Positions 24,901 through 35,480 are shown, counted from the first letter of the stretch. The stretch is DNA of 64,000 bases from Corydoras sp. C115 (GCA_019802505.1 JAFMOC010000238.1:536001-600000); one strand, 5' to 3'. Translations and numbers: made by a program. Notes: a model not told the origin generated them from the letters alone.

Positions 24901-25261
24901 GAGTGAGTGCGTGCCCAGAGATGGATTGGCGCCCTGTCCTGGGTGTATCTGCCCAGCACCCGAAACGTTCTCCGCTGGATGGGCATGGGGAATCCCTAGC
25001 GCTGAGAGGAGAACATGCTAAACCACTAAGCCACCGTGCCACCCCTCACTCTGCAAAATATGTGCCTTCAATAATGTACCAGTGAAGTGTGTATAATATA
25101 CATATAAATCAACGTATCCCTGATTTTTTTTAATGTCCATCAAATCAATTTAACGTCAAAGCTGATGCATGTCCTCCTTATTTTGCTCTCAGGAGAAAGA
25201 AGAGCAGCCATCGAAGTCCTCTGACGAGGAGGAAGAGGAGGACGAAGAGGAGGAACAGTAG
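17888..25261 (+). CDS. hmga1: HMGA1, AT-hook architectural chromatin protein
   Basis: Four coding exons: 17888-17983, 21211-21303, 23182-23241 and 25193-25261. All are in phase 0 with GT-AG borders, giving 105 residues (human HMGA1a 107). Three AT-hooks are visible: KRGRGRPRK (residues 21-29), KRPRGRPKG (42-50) and KRRGRPKK (75-82). The acidic tail SSDEEEEEDEEEEQ (92-105) precedes TAG. Each hook grips the minor groove of AT-rich DNA through its RGRP core. The protein bends DNA and helps assemble enhancer complexes in the nucleus. The acceptor of the first coding exon is at 17879, nine bases before ATG. The second exon has a tandem GCAGCAG acceptor that could drop one Gln. All SINEs in the introns lie in sense orientation. 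Which teleost paralogue (a or b) this is cannot be decided here. Confidence 0.97.
19178..19378 (+). repeat. Second-family SINE (GATAAAAGCG tail) in HMGA1 intron
   Basis: The head reads GGTAGCTCCGTGGTTAGTG and the tail AAGTCGCTTTGGATAAAAGC, ending in AAATGTAA. Confidence 0.7.
19628..19971 (+). repeat. DANA/mermaid-like SINE, first of tandem pair in HMGA1 intron
   Basis: It is preceded by GGTTATTTTTA, which recurs between the two copies and again after the second. Confidence 0.85.
19988..20325 (+). repeat. DANA/mermaid-like SINE, second of tandem pair
   Basis: Same orientation as its neighbour; the CCCATATAG block reads CCCATGTACAG. It is followed by a second copy of the unique flank that precedes the first SINE (20329-20401 resembles 19519-19627). 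Confidence 0.85.
21343..21405 (+). repeat. Tail fragment of second-family SINE
   Basis: Only the last about 60 bp is present: AAATCGCTTTGGATAAAAGC, then AAATGACTAAATGTAAAT. It lies 40 bp after the second HMGA1 coding exon. Confidence 0.65.
21458..22112 (+). mobile_element. Non-autonomous hAT-like DNA transposon with internal palindrome
   Basis: The element starts TAGGGGTG and ends CACCCCTA (8-bp perfect terminal inverted repeat). It is flanked by a perfect 8-bp duplication GTTATTTC (21450-21457 and 22113-22120), as hAT transposases make. Just inside the ends are GATTCGACGATTCGATTCGG and a matching GATTCGACTAT-type motif. The interior has a palindrome of about 35-bp arms joined by (TA)n (about 21583-21695), short TTCATGTAAAA direct repeats, and a second (TA)n (21901-21967). 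No transposase frame exists. It sits in the HMGA1 intron. Confidence 0.85.
23792..23812 (+). other. Possible in-frame microexon in HMGA1
   Basis: A 21-nt segment is bounded by a TTATTATTGCAG acceptor and a CCAG|GTGAGA donor. It would insert GSFSCCQ between the third AT-hook exon and the acidic-tail exon without shifting frame. Only the splice-site look supports it. Confidence 0.25.
24481..24678 (+). repeat. Second-family SINE in HMGA1 intron
   Basis: The head reads GTGGTAGCTCAGTGGTCAGG and the B-box-like element GGTTCAAATCC. The tail is AAGTCGTTTTGGATAAAAGC. Confidence 0.75.
24708..25046 (+). repeat. Chimeric DANA/mermaid-like SINE with inverted head at its 3' end
   Basis: A plus-oriented copy runs to GGGCATGGGGAAT (about 24992). 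There it switches to the minus-oriented head (CCCTAGCGCTGAGAGGAG to GCCACCGTGCC). The two ends are therefore complementary. The join lies at the shared short motif GGGGAAT/GGGAATCCC. Confidence 0.8.
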
Positions 25262-25905
25262 ATTTGACCGCGCTACCTCGTTCTTGAATATCACTTCCCG
25301 TTTTTAACCAGAGCTGGACTGAAACCCGCAGAAAAAAACAAAACAAACGACCGTGCCACTTTCTCTCCTCCTGTCAGCTCAGCACACTACAGCGCATCTC
25401 TTTATCACCACTGGAAAACGGACGGACTCTCGAAATACTGTACGTGTGTGTGTGTGTGTTCGTATGCATGCTTGCTTGTATATCAAAAGCTCTGGGCATT
25501 CTTTCATCTGTGATACTGGACAAAGATTTACTCCGATGTTGGTCTTAAAGCCGCAGTTTTCACTTACCAAACACCATTTACAAGGTCGTGTGCTGGACAA
25601 CGGTGAATCAACCTACTTTTATAATTGTTTTTTTTGTGTGTGTGTGTGTTTGTGGTGGGAGTGGCTTTTCACTTTCATGGTCTTTGGTGTCTTTTTTTTT
25701 TTTTTTTTTTTTTTTTTGTTTTTTTTTTTTGGCGTTGGTGGAAGGATGGAGTCTGAACGATGCCACCTGCGCGCGTGACTCCCGACCGGCTCCTTTTTAC
25801 TCCGACATGACCGTCTGTTTCTCCACCTCAGTGCTGCAGATCTACGCGTGAACATGCATTAAAGTCTAGGGTTTTAATTACTTCCACTGCAGAAGGCACT
25901 GTTTC

Positions 25906-25954
<49 letters not shown>

Positions 25955-26761
25955 CTCTCTCCCCCACCTCCTTCTCGCAGTCATGTAGATTCCACCAAGG
26001 GTCCAAAAAAAAAGCCCCGAAGGACCCCGGGTCCCGATCGAAAACGTCTGGTTTTATTCAACGATAACGAATAGTAAATAAATGGTGATTTAAAAACACT
26101 GGATGATGCTGACTGGGAGACTCGAGCACCTGAAACTTGCTGCAAATTGGGAGACTTTGTCGTTTGCATTTGACCCAGAATTATTACCCAAATTGCGGCT
26201 TTGACGAGTCCCGTGTAGTGACGTCGAGGTCAAGCGCCTGCTTCTGGGGAATGTATTCTCGTGAATGTCGTTTTATTACACGTTTCTCTCAGTCAGAACG
26301 ATTGGCCAGTGATGTCACGGTGTGTTTTTGTACTCAACTGATTAAATTTGCTGCAAAGTTTGTTGTTCTTTCGCCTCGTGGTGTTGAATCTGAACGAGGT
26401 CACAGGGGCTTTCAACTAATCTGGACTTTCACGCGTGGGGTTTTTTGTCTTTTAATCTGGGTCAGTTCCATCCTCGTTCACAGGAGGGTGCTGTTTCTCA
26501 CGGTTCAGCCTGGTTCTTGCAACGGTTCTGCCTCTTGTCTTTTTTGTCTTTCCATCCTCTGTCCCCCCTTCGGTTTTGTTCTCACTCTGAGTCAGGGATA
26601 GCCGATCGGTCCAGTGAGTTTCTCAAATCAATGCTGCTACAAACACGAAAACCCGGAATACTGCAACGTCACACTCGTACCTCACTGTGGCAGTTAATGA
26701 TGGCTTACTGTTAACAAAACATTCAGCTGCGCCTGGTCTTTGGCACGAGCGTGTATGAGCA

Positions 26762-26811
<50 letters not shown>

Positions 26812-27545
26812 AGTGTCCAGTTCAGTAGAATTGTTTTTGAGCCGTAGTGGTTGGTGTCTAACAGTAGGATTTTTATTTTTTTTAAAGCAAACTTGTCAAT
26901 AACGGTGTGCACTTTAGTGCACAGCATTAATTTTATTATTATTTCTTTATACTCATGCGTGAAAACGAAGACAATGCCGCAGGAACGATTGCTTGGGACA
27001 TTCAGTCAGCCCTTTTTGTTTTTTTTTTTTGTTTTTTTTTCCCTCCTCATTAAGACCTTCCTCAGCTGTAGTGTGACGGAGTGTATACTTCTTGCACCAA
27101 TACTTGGCAAATTTGTGCGGGTTAAGATTTATAACCAATAACTTAAGATCTCATACAGAGTCCTGTATTGATGTGGCAAGCGCTTAACATGTCCTGGATG
27201 CTACACCATGCAGTCAAACGTTCGGTGTGACCTGATTTTTTTTTTTTGGAGAGTATTGGTGCCTCCCTGAATACAGTGCTATAAAAACATCTTGATTGTT
27301 CGGCTCGCTCGAGCGTAAACTCAAAACGAATCGGTTTTGGCTCTGGGGTTTTCTTGCATTTTGGTACTAATGCCCTGTTTTCAGTGTTTTCCAATTTTCT
27401 GCCTCTCGATTTACGGATGCCTGTGTGTCGGCTGTCTGCACACAGAAATGGTTTGGGATCAGTCTTCACAATGTACAAATGGTTTTTTTATTGTGGCCTG
27501 CAACACTTTGTATTTAGACTGATAATAAAGGTGATGATTCCTTTG
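25262..27545 (+). other. HMGA1 3' UTR
   Basis: Unique sequence follows the stop, with long T homopolymers at about 25693-25730, 25911-25954, 26766-26810 and about 27019-27041. A let-7-type seed match CTACCTC lies at 25273-25279. A proximal ATTAAA is at 25858. The best terminal signal, AATAAA, is at 27524-27529 with a TGTG/TTTT-rich stretch after it, giving a UTR of about 2.3 kb. Long 3' UTRs are typical of HMGA genes. Confidence 0.7.
27524..27529 (+). terminator. HMGA1 polyadenylation signal AATAAA
   Basis: Canonical hexamer followed within 20-40 nt by TTTGTGTTCACCGTCTTGTG. It is the last such signal before the next SINE cluster. Confidence 0.6.
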
Positions 27546-27685
27546 TGTTCACCGTCTTGTGATTTTCTTTTGATGCAGAAACATCCTTTAATCAGCCAAT
27601 GACGAACTGTAGAACCTACTGTTCCTTTATTAGAACTTTAACCATACACACCTACATAATTATAATAACCTATATAATTATAACA

Positions 27686-28023
27686 CTGTTAGCACGTTCG
27701 CCTCTCAGCGCTAGGGATTCCCGGTTCGAATCCCCATCTGGGTGGAGTTTCCATGTTCTCCCCGTGTCTGCGTGGGTTTCCTCTGGGTTCTCCGGTTTCC
27801 TCCCACAGTCCAAGATGCAATCCAACATGGATCAAGTCAATTGAATTCTCAAAATTGCCCCATATAGAGTGTCTGTGAGAGTGAGTGTGTGCCCAGCGAT
27901 GGATTGGCGCCCTGTCCTGGGTATCTATCTATCCAGCGCCCGAGATGTTCTCCCCTGGATGGGCATGGGGAACCCCACCGCGACCCTAATAGAGGACAAA
28001 GCGGGAGATAATGAATGAATGAA
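27686..28023 (+). repeat. DANA/mermaid-like SINE, head truncated
   Basis: It begins at GTTAGCACGTTCGCC, lacking the first 20 bp. The flanking ATTATAACACT occurs on both sides (about 27676 and 28022), a target-site duplication. Confidence 0.8.
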
Positions 28024-28126
28024 TTATAACACTACATCCATACCATATAGAGGGTCTTGTATACGAGTCACACACTATAATTATAAAACGATGTAACAAT
28101 ATATAATTATTACACAATTATAAGTT

Positions 28127-28455
28127 ACGGTGGCTTAGTCGTTGGCATGTTCTCCTCAGCACTAGGTTCGAATCCCCATCTGGGTGGAGTTTCCATGTTC
28201 TCCCCATGTCCGTGTGGGTTTCCTCCGGGTTCGCTGGTTTCCTCCCACAGTCCAAAAACAATGAATCAAGTCAATTGAGTTCTCCAAATTGCCCCATATA
28301 GAGTGTGTTTGTGTGAGTGTGTGCCCGATAGATTGGCACCCTGTCCTGGGTTTATCTGCTCAGCGCCCGAAACGTTCTCCCCTGGATGGGCATGGGGAAC
28401 CCCCCCCCCCCCTGCAACCCTAATATAGGATAAAGCGGAAAATAATGAATGAATG
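28127..28455 (+). repeat. DANA/mermaid-like SINE with clear target duplication
   Basis: The 11-bp direct repeat AATTATAAGTT flanks it at 28116-28126 and 28456-28466. The head lacks its first six bases. Confidence 0.85.
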
Positions 28456-29230
28456 AATTATAAGTTCCTGTTACTCTGTTCGTTGATCAGGACCGATATT
28501 CCTTTCTTAATAGATCCATCTTGACATGAGCAATGTCCATAAATTGTTTTAGAGATTGAGAGGGTCCACCGTGTCCACTCTGATGATTAAATGAGGGACA
28601 GGAGCTCATTTAAACTTTTTTTTTACCCTTTGACGTTTTGATTTGACCCAAAAACTTTTGTCTTTGTGGTGTATTTGCTTTCTTTAACAGAGAAGTGCCG
28701 TATTTTCCCACCAGGGGGCGCCACACAGACCTTACATGAAACGGGAAACTTAGAATTGGCGGGAACAGGCAGAACAGTGACGTCAGCGTTATTCTCAACA
28801 CCTCACCGGGTAGGACCTCAAATTATAATGTGGTTCCATAGTTTGCAATCAAAATCGAATGGTATAAATACGGTTATAACGATATCTAATCATCGTGTTT
28901 GATTTTGCTGCATTTGTATTAAAAAAAATTTGAAATGATTAAGTGAACAGATGGCAGATAAACCTAGTTTTAGTCCGTTAGCTTTTAGCAAATCTCCCAT
29001 TCACCACGTGGCTCTTTATTGTGGGTTCTAGCATAACTGAGTTCCAGTGAACAAAGCAGAACACATTTTTAGTGTCAAAGAACTTAACTAGCCCAAAAAC
29101 AATTAGAACAACAATGTTCTGTGCTCCGGATCGTCCACATTTCAGCTTATTGTTATTGAAAACCGTGTTAAACTCTTTGTTCCAAAAGGATCTTGTCAGG
29201 AATTTTAAATTATGTGAACATAAGAGTCCC

Positions 29231-29587
29231 AGGGCGGCACGGTGGCTTAGTGGTTTAGCATGTTCTCCTCTCAGCCTTAGGGATTCCTGGTTCGAATCCC
29301 CATTTGGGTGGACTTTCCATGTTCTCCCCGTGTCTGTGTGGGTTTCCTCCGGGTTCTCCGGTTTCCTCCCACAGTCCAAAAACATGGATCAAGTCAATTG
29401 AATTCTCAAAAAAAAAAAATTGCCCCATATAGTGTGTGTCTGTGTGAGTGAGTGTGTGCCCAGCGATGGATTGGCGCCCTGTCCTGGGTCTATCTGCCCA
29501 GCACCCGAGATGTTCTCCCCTGGATGGGCATGGGGAACCCCACCGCGACCCTAATAGAGGATAAAGCGGGAGTTAATGAATGAATGA
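29231..29587 (+). repeat. DANA/mermaid-like SINE
   Basis: Full length, with an A11 insertion in the CTCAAAATTGCC block. Confidence 0.85.
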
Positions 29588-29912
29588 AAACGTTCGCCTC
29601 TCAGCGCTAGGGATTCCCGGTTCGAATCACCATCTGGGTGGAGTTTCCATGTCCTCCCCGTGTCCACGTGGGTTTCCTCCGGGTTCTCCGGTTTCCTCCC
29701 ACAGTCCAAAAAACATGGATCAAGTCAATTGAGTTCTCCAAATTGCCCCATATAGAGTGTATGTGTGTGTGTGAGTGAGTGTGTGCCCAGTGATAGATTG
29801 ACGTCCTGTCCTGGGTCTATCTGCCCAACGCCCGAAACGTTCTCCCCTGGATGGGCATGGGGATCCTCCCCCGCGACCCTAATAGAGGATAAAGCGGGAG
29901 ATGAATGGATGA
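29588..29912 (+). repeat. DANA/mermaid-like SINE, head-truncated, tandem to the previous copy
   Basis: It begins AACGTTCGCCTCTCAGCG directly after the tail of the preceding element. Confidence 0.8.
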
Positions 29913-30116
29913 AAAAATCTTTTTTTCCTTAAACCGTCAGGCTGTGGGTCACATATATATATATATTCTTAAAGAGGACAGTTCAAGTCCTGATTACAGC
30001 AATAATGACTGAATGGATCACTAAAAAAAAAATATCTGTAACCATTGGTGCATTTAATCCCCCAAATTTTATAAAGTTGAATTAAAAAGTAAAGATCGTG
30101 TGGCTTCTTTATTACA

Positions 30117-30250
30117 GCAGTAGGTCGCTCAGTGGTTAGTGTTGGGCTTTCGATTTGAAGGTTGTGAACTGATGCACTCCTCAGACGTCCCGATCCAAGT
30201 TGGGCTGAATCACTTTGGATAAAAGCATCTGCAGTATGGAGTGATGTAAG
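30117..30250 (+). repeat. Degenerate second-family SINE
   Basis: GTAGGTCGCTCAGTGGTTAG and CTTTGGATAAAAGCATCTGC survive; the middle is deleted. Confidence 0.55.
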
Positions 30251-30257
30251 GTCCAGC

Positions 30258-30970
30258 AGCGAGAAAGCGCTGAATTTGCTTAAATGAGGCCAATATTCAA
30301 AGCGTTCGCACCACACAGAAATCAACCAATCGCTGTGTGGATCTCGCATGGACCTCGTCCCCCTCACACAGACTGGTCCTCTGGTCCTCTGCCTTCTCAG
30401 CTGCAGCGCTAACATCCTCAGAGAGAATAAAACCTGTACCACTGACCATGTGAGATACCTCAGGAACCAGCCGTGGTACCGCTACAGTTCCTTTCCATGC
30501 CGTCTGAAATGTAAATAACCCCAAATCCCCAAAGAAAAAAATGTTTTTTTTTCCTGCTGGAACACTTTGATGAGCATTAACAGATGCAGGATGCATTAAG
30601 GGACCGTCTCCGAGTGGGCTGTCCTCATACGTTTGTCCATATACTGTAGTTTGTGTCAAAAATATATGATTTTTTTTATATGATGTTTCACGATTTTAAT
30701 GGATTTAAGCCGACGTGCAAATCGTCCCGCACACCTTCATCAGTCTTTAGTGATGCCGCACTGATGTGGAACGTAGGTGCAGCTCGGTTCCACTCAAGCG
30801 AGTGTCCCGAGTGTCTCGCAGCGCATGAATGTGTCTGAACGTCCACCTCCCTTAAGTCTGTTCACAGATCCACCTCAGAGACACATGACTAAATCCTCGT
30901 GTTTGATCGTGAAGAGAACAAAGTGGGGAACAGAGTTTAAGATACCAAATTTAGTTTCTAGTTCGGCCAT
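30258..30970 (-). other. Unique sequence, probable SMIM29 3' UTR
   Basis: It is non-repetitive and lies directly downstream of the SMIM29 stop on the minus strand. AATAAA on the minus strand at 30108-30113 would give a UTR of about 860 nt. The open frame at 30297-30659 has no recognisable family. Confidence 0.45.
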
Positions 30971-33880
30971 TTAAACATTAGAGTCTTTGGGGAGCAGAGG
31001 CCACCACTGTTGGTACGTCCTCGTCCAGCCCTGTGACACCAAACAGAAGAGAAACGAGTTAAAAAGGACCAAAGTTACACCCTTCACACAGCTGACCGCT
31101 GTTTCCAAATGAAATAAAAAATGTGGTCATGCAGTAAGCGCCGTTATCCAAAGCAACTTACAATTATCCCAACTTGTTTAGGGTCACAGCACCGTGTTGG
31201 TACAACACCCCCGGAGCAGTGAGGGTCCTGCTCAAGGACCAACAGTGGTCACTTTAGTGGACCTGGGATTTGAACCCACAACCTTCAGATTGATAGTCCA
31301 TCACTCTAACCACGCAGTTACCACGCCCACATTTTCAGGAACAGTGTGAGGGTCTCGAGACGTCATAAACTGGATTTTATTTGCTTTTTTTTATATAAAT
31401 AAATAATAACATAAATAACATAAATAATTGGGACGGCGCAGTGGCTCGATGGTTTCGATTCCAGGTCCGAGTCCCAATCTGGGTGGAGTTTGCATGTCCT
31501 CCCCGTGTCTGCGTGCGTTTCCTTTGGGTTCTCCGGTGTACTGCGACAGTCCACAAACATGAATTCAAGGCAAATTAAGAGCTCTAAATTGCCCTATATA
31601 AAGTGTGTTTGTGAGAGTCTGCGTGAGTGAGCCTGAGCTCAGCGATGGATTGGCGCCCTGTCCCGGGTGTGTCTGCCCAGCACCCGAAATGTTCTCTGCA
31701 GGGTGGGTATGGGAAACCGACCTTGCGACCCTAGTAGAGGATTGAGCGGAAGAGAATTAATATAAATGATTATAATAATAAATTGTAACCACACTGAGGC
31801 TGAAGGTTTCTCAGACAGAATCGTAATAATAACCTTGTTGTTGTCGTCTGTCCACGTCAACTCCTGCTCCGCTTCACCCAGCTCCTCGGACGGGTCGTAC
31901 GAATAAACCGGGAGCAGCTGATGCCGTAGCCTGTCGATCCTGCGGACAGCGGGGGGGGAGGGGGGGCTGTTACATTACAACATAAAAATCAAGGACAATT
32001 TTTGAGAAACAAACAACAGTGGGGATCATTCGCTCTCCAAAAGAGAAGGAGTCCTCAGTCGGGGAAGGGGGGGTGTCTGCACGGGGTTCTAATCTAATCT
32101 GAAATGTGATGTCATCAATCAGCATGTGATCAAAGCTCAGATCAAAGCTTCTGTTCCCAGTCTGCAAGTGGAGCTACGTAACATTTGGTCTGTTTAAATA
32201 CGATCTGATCCGCGATAACTCTGAACCCTTAAGCTTTTTTTAATGGATGCGCATCGGTTCATCGCCATGTGATTTTATCGAGGCGCCAGGATCCGCATTC
32301 GTGCGACCCGTGAGGTTAGGGGTCAGTGTGGGTCAGTGTGGGTCAGTTACGAGATGCTACACTGTCCCTTCAGCTGGTTCGGTTGCTGAGACGACGCATT
32401 TGGTTTTGGAGGGACGCAGAAACATCGACGTGAGCTCAGTGTCAGGCCTACCCCTGAATTATATTTATAGTTCAAATATTCATTATCTTCCGCTTTATCC
32501 TCTATTAGGGTCGCGGTGGGGTTCCCCATGCCCATCCAGGGGAGAACGTTTCGGGCGCTGGGCAGACACACCCAGGACAGGACGCCAATCCATCGCTGGG
32601 CAAACACTCACTCACACAGACACACTCTATATGGGGCAATTTGGAGAACTCAATTGACTTGATCCATGTTTTTTGGACTGTGGGAGGAAACCGGAGAACC
32701 CGGAGGAAACCCACGCAGATACTGGGAGAACATGGAAACTCCACCCAGATTCGGATTCGAACCGGGAATCCCTAGTGCTGAGAGAAGTACATGCTAAACC
32801 ACTAAGCCACCATGCCGCCCTAGTTAAAATATTCTATATTATATTTATATCTGTAGTTATATATTATTTATAATATATGGGGGTTTCCTCCGGGTTCTCC
32901 GGTTTCCTCCCACAGTCCAAAAACATGGATCAATTCAATTGAGTTCTCCAAATTGCCCCATATAGAGTGTGTCTGTGTGAGTGAGTGTGTGTGCCCAGCG
33001 ATAGATTGCCCCTCTGTCCTGGGTGTATCTGCCCAGCGCCCGAAACGTTCTCCCCTGGATGGGCATGGGGAACCCCCCCCACCCTCCACAACCCTAATAG
33101 AGGATAAAGCGGAAGATAATGAATGAATGAATATATATTCATAGTTGTATATTATTATATTTCACATATCTATGTGGGTTTCTTCTGGTTCCTTTGGTTT
33201 CCTCCCAAGGTGAATTGGGCTGCTAAATTGCCCCTATATGATGTGTGAGTGAGCGTGTGCCCAGAGATAGGTCGGATCGGCACCCTATCCTGGGTGTATT
33301 TGCCCAGCACCCCAAACATTGGGCAGATGCGTGGGGGGTTCCCCATGGGCCAATGAAACCCATGGAAAGGTTGCAGCATTAAAATGTAAGGCTGTTTGTG
33401 TCGCTGATCTCGTGGCCCCGCCCACTTCCCTAACTGACACAACCAGTGTGACCACAGTTCAAAACCGTATTCAGCAAATCTAGAACATTCTTACAGTTTA
33501 AAATAGCGACAGCACACTTTATTCTAGTGTTCTTCGGTGACGCAGCTTCGGAGGACGGGACTGTCCGTGTCTGGAGGTACGAGGGTAGTGTTTACAACAA
33601 GTTCCCTAAAGACTAGTGTCTCCCGCTGAGGAAAGGACCTGCGGCATTACGAGTTCTCAACCCGAAGCACATCAGAATAGAAATGGAATTCTGTTTGAGA
33701 TGTTGGTTTTTACCTGCGTCTCTTCCTGACGTACATTATCTGAAAAGAAAAACGCAGAGTGTAAGTGTTTACGCATCTTATAACAACTAGATCACATCCT
33801 TAGATAACAGAGACATTCATTCATTCATTCTTTCATTATCCTCCACTTTATCCTACATTAGGGTCGCGGGGGGGGGGGGG

Positions 33881-33915
<35 letters not shown>

Positions 33916-34727
33916 CCCCATGCCCATCCGGGGGAGAACGTTTTGGGCGCTGGACAGGACACCCAGGACAGAACGCCAATCCATCGCTGGGCACACACTC
34001 ACTCACACACACACACTCTATATGGGGCAATTTGGAGAACTCAATTGACTTGAGCCATGTTTTTGGACTGTGGGAGGAAACCGGAGAACCCGGAGGAAAC
34101 CCACGCGGACACGGGGAGAACATGCAAACTCCACCCAGATGGGGACTCGAACCGGGAATCGCTAGCGCCGAGAGGAGAACATGCTAAACCACTAAGCCAC
34201 CGTGCCGCCCCAATAGAGACATTTTTAAATAAAAATAAATGATCTTTTATCATTTATTAATGGTTTGGCATGTTCTCCTCTCAGCACTAGGGATTCCCGG
34301 TTCGAATCCCCATCTGGGTGGAGTTTCCCATGTTCTCCCCCGTGTCCGTGTGGGTTTCCTCCGGGTTCTCCGCTTTCCTCCCACAGTCCAAAAACATGGA
34401 TCAAGTCAATTGAATTCTCCAAATTGCCCCATATAGAGTGTGTCTGTGTGAGTGAGTGAGTGTGTGTCCAGCGATGGATTGGCGTCCTGTCCTGGGTGTA
34501 TCTGCCCAGCGCCCGAGACGTTCTCCCCTGGATGGGCATGGGGAACCCCCCCCCCCCCCCATTGGTGAATGAATGAATGAATGATCTTTATTTTCTTCCT
34601 GCTGATCTCGAGTTACGCGGCGTCACAGTGACAAGTGAAGAAAAGGTCCTTTCTCGTCCTCCAATTATTCCAGTTAGGTGATCATGTGATGCTGCATTCT
34701 TTAGCTTAATCTCTGAAACTCTCCAAA

Positions 34728-34765
<38 letters not shown>

Positions 34766-34902
34766 GCGATATAAAGGCTTTTTAAACGACCTACCACTGC
34801 TACCACTATCCCAACCAACGTGATGATGAATAAAGGAATCAGAACGCTCTTCAGGGCCACGTCTCCAGCGTGTGGTGCGGGAGGTTCGGTCGTCGTGTTC
34901 AT
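30971..34902 (-). CDS. smim29: SMIM29 (C6orf1), small integral membrane protein
   Basis: Four coding exons on the minus strand: 34795-34902, 33714-33739 (26 nt), 31834-31939 and 30971-31030. Borders are GT-AG and phases agree, for a 99-residue product (human 102). One hydrophobic helix lies at residues about 20-40 (VLIPLFIITLVGIVVAV, then IMYV). It is followed by the basic stop-transfer KRRRIDRLRHQLLP and the family motif YSYDPSEELGEAEQEL. The last exon reads GWTRTYQQWWPLLPKDSNV. The short N-terminus has no signal peptide, so the helix probably acts as a single anchor. Molecular function is not established for the family. It faces HMGA1 tail to tail, as in human. The 26-nt exon and the interruption by at least six SINEs make automated prediction prone to miss it. 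Confidence 0.93.
31130..31328 (-). repeat. Second-family SINE in SMIM29 last intron
   Basis: Reverse orientation: TTATCCAAAGCAACTTACAA tail, GTGAGGGTCCTGCTCAAGGA middle, GGATTTGAACCCACAACC B-box region. Confidence 0.7.
31428..31760 (+). repeat. Diverged DANA/mermaid-like SINE in SMIM29 last intron
   Basis: An older copy. The head reads GGGACGGCGCAGTGGCTCG with a deleted B-box region and many substitutions throughout. Confidence 0.7.
32475..32820 (-). repeat. DANA/mermaid-like SINE in SMIM29 intron
   Basis: Full length, in the same orientation as SMIM29. The flanks TTCAAATATTC and TTAAAATATTC may be a decayed target duplication. Confidence 0.85.
32878..33133 (+). repeat. DANA/mermaid-like SINE, head half missing
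   Basis: It starts at GGGGGTTTCCTCCGGG, so the tRNA-like part is absent. Confidence 0.8.
33171..33355 (+). repeat. Old DANA/mermaid-like SINE remnant
   Basis: GTGGGTTTCTTCTGGTTCC, TAAATTGCCCCTATATGATG and CCTATCCTGGGTGTATTTGC blocks are recognisable; head and tail are lost. Confidence 0.6.
33814..34210 (-). repeat. DANA/mermaid-like SINE with about 44-base G tract
   Basis: Full-length copy whose C-rich tail block has expanded to an almost pure G run on the plus strand (33867-33912, interrupted by TT). Confidence 0.85.
34259..34583 (+). repeat. DANA/mermaid-like SINE, head-truncated
   Basis: It starts TGGTTTGGCATGTTCTCC. It lies about 50 bp from an oppositely oriented copy, so the two can pair. 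Confidence 0.8.
34730..34763. repeat. (CA)n microsatellite
   Basis: About 17 CA units, 30 bp beyond the splice donor of the first SMIM29 coding exon (intron side). Confidence 0.9.
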
Positions 34903-35159
34903 TTCACAGCCAAAGCCGAAAATAACTGTCCGCTTGTCTTCTCTAACACAGATTCAGCATTCAGCCATCACACTGCCCTTCAGGACCTCACGCTGCGAGT
35001 TCATATGAGTCCCACATGCTTCGAAGAGGGCAGGTCCAAGCAAAAACCTACAAGGAAGTAGAAAAGGATAAAAGGAGTTTATGGTGTGTAAAAAAAAAAT
35101 TTTTAGAAAACAAATAACCGAACATAAAACCTCTTTTCATTTAAAAAAAAAAAAGGCTC

Positions 35160-35480
35160 CTCGTACTGGGACGCCTCCAGCAAAAACCAGTCACGCTCTC
35201 AAGGAATTTTGAAAACAAACCGAAGCCAGATTTTTGTGTAGCTACTCGGAAGGCTTTCCGAGCCACATCTGGCCCATTTGGCTCATTTTTATCTGGCCCA
35301 CATGCCACATGACCGGATGCCACCTTGGCAGGGCATTCCCAGCTGTGAGATGTGGATCGCCAATAAACTTGAGTAGAGTCATTCATCAGCCAAACATGGC
35401 ACTTCTAAATCTCTGCCAGATGTAAAGCAGATGTGTTTTGGCTTACGTACAGGTTGCAATACCATATGTCTCGCAGAGTT
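35160..35480. repeat. Possible dispersed repeat (TCTGGCCCACATG motif)
   Basis: The repeated TCTGGCCCA, GCCACATGACC and GACATGTGGGCCAT motifs resemble a dispersed repeat seen in several fish genomes. I cannot define its ends or class. Confidence 0.3.

Noticed and set aside
26766..26810. A 44-base T run that might mark a minus-strand processed pseudogene
   Set aside because: No coding remnant lies on its far side and no flanking duplication is visible. It is one of several T runs in the HMGA1 3' UTR.
30297..30659. A 120-codon minus frame downstream of SMIM29
   Set aside because: No recognisable domain. It begins at a possible non-ATG codon context and lies where the SMIM29 3' UTR is expected.
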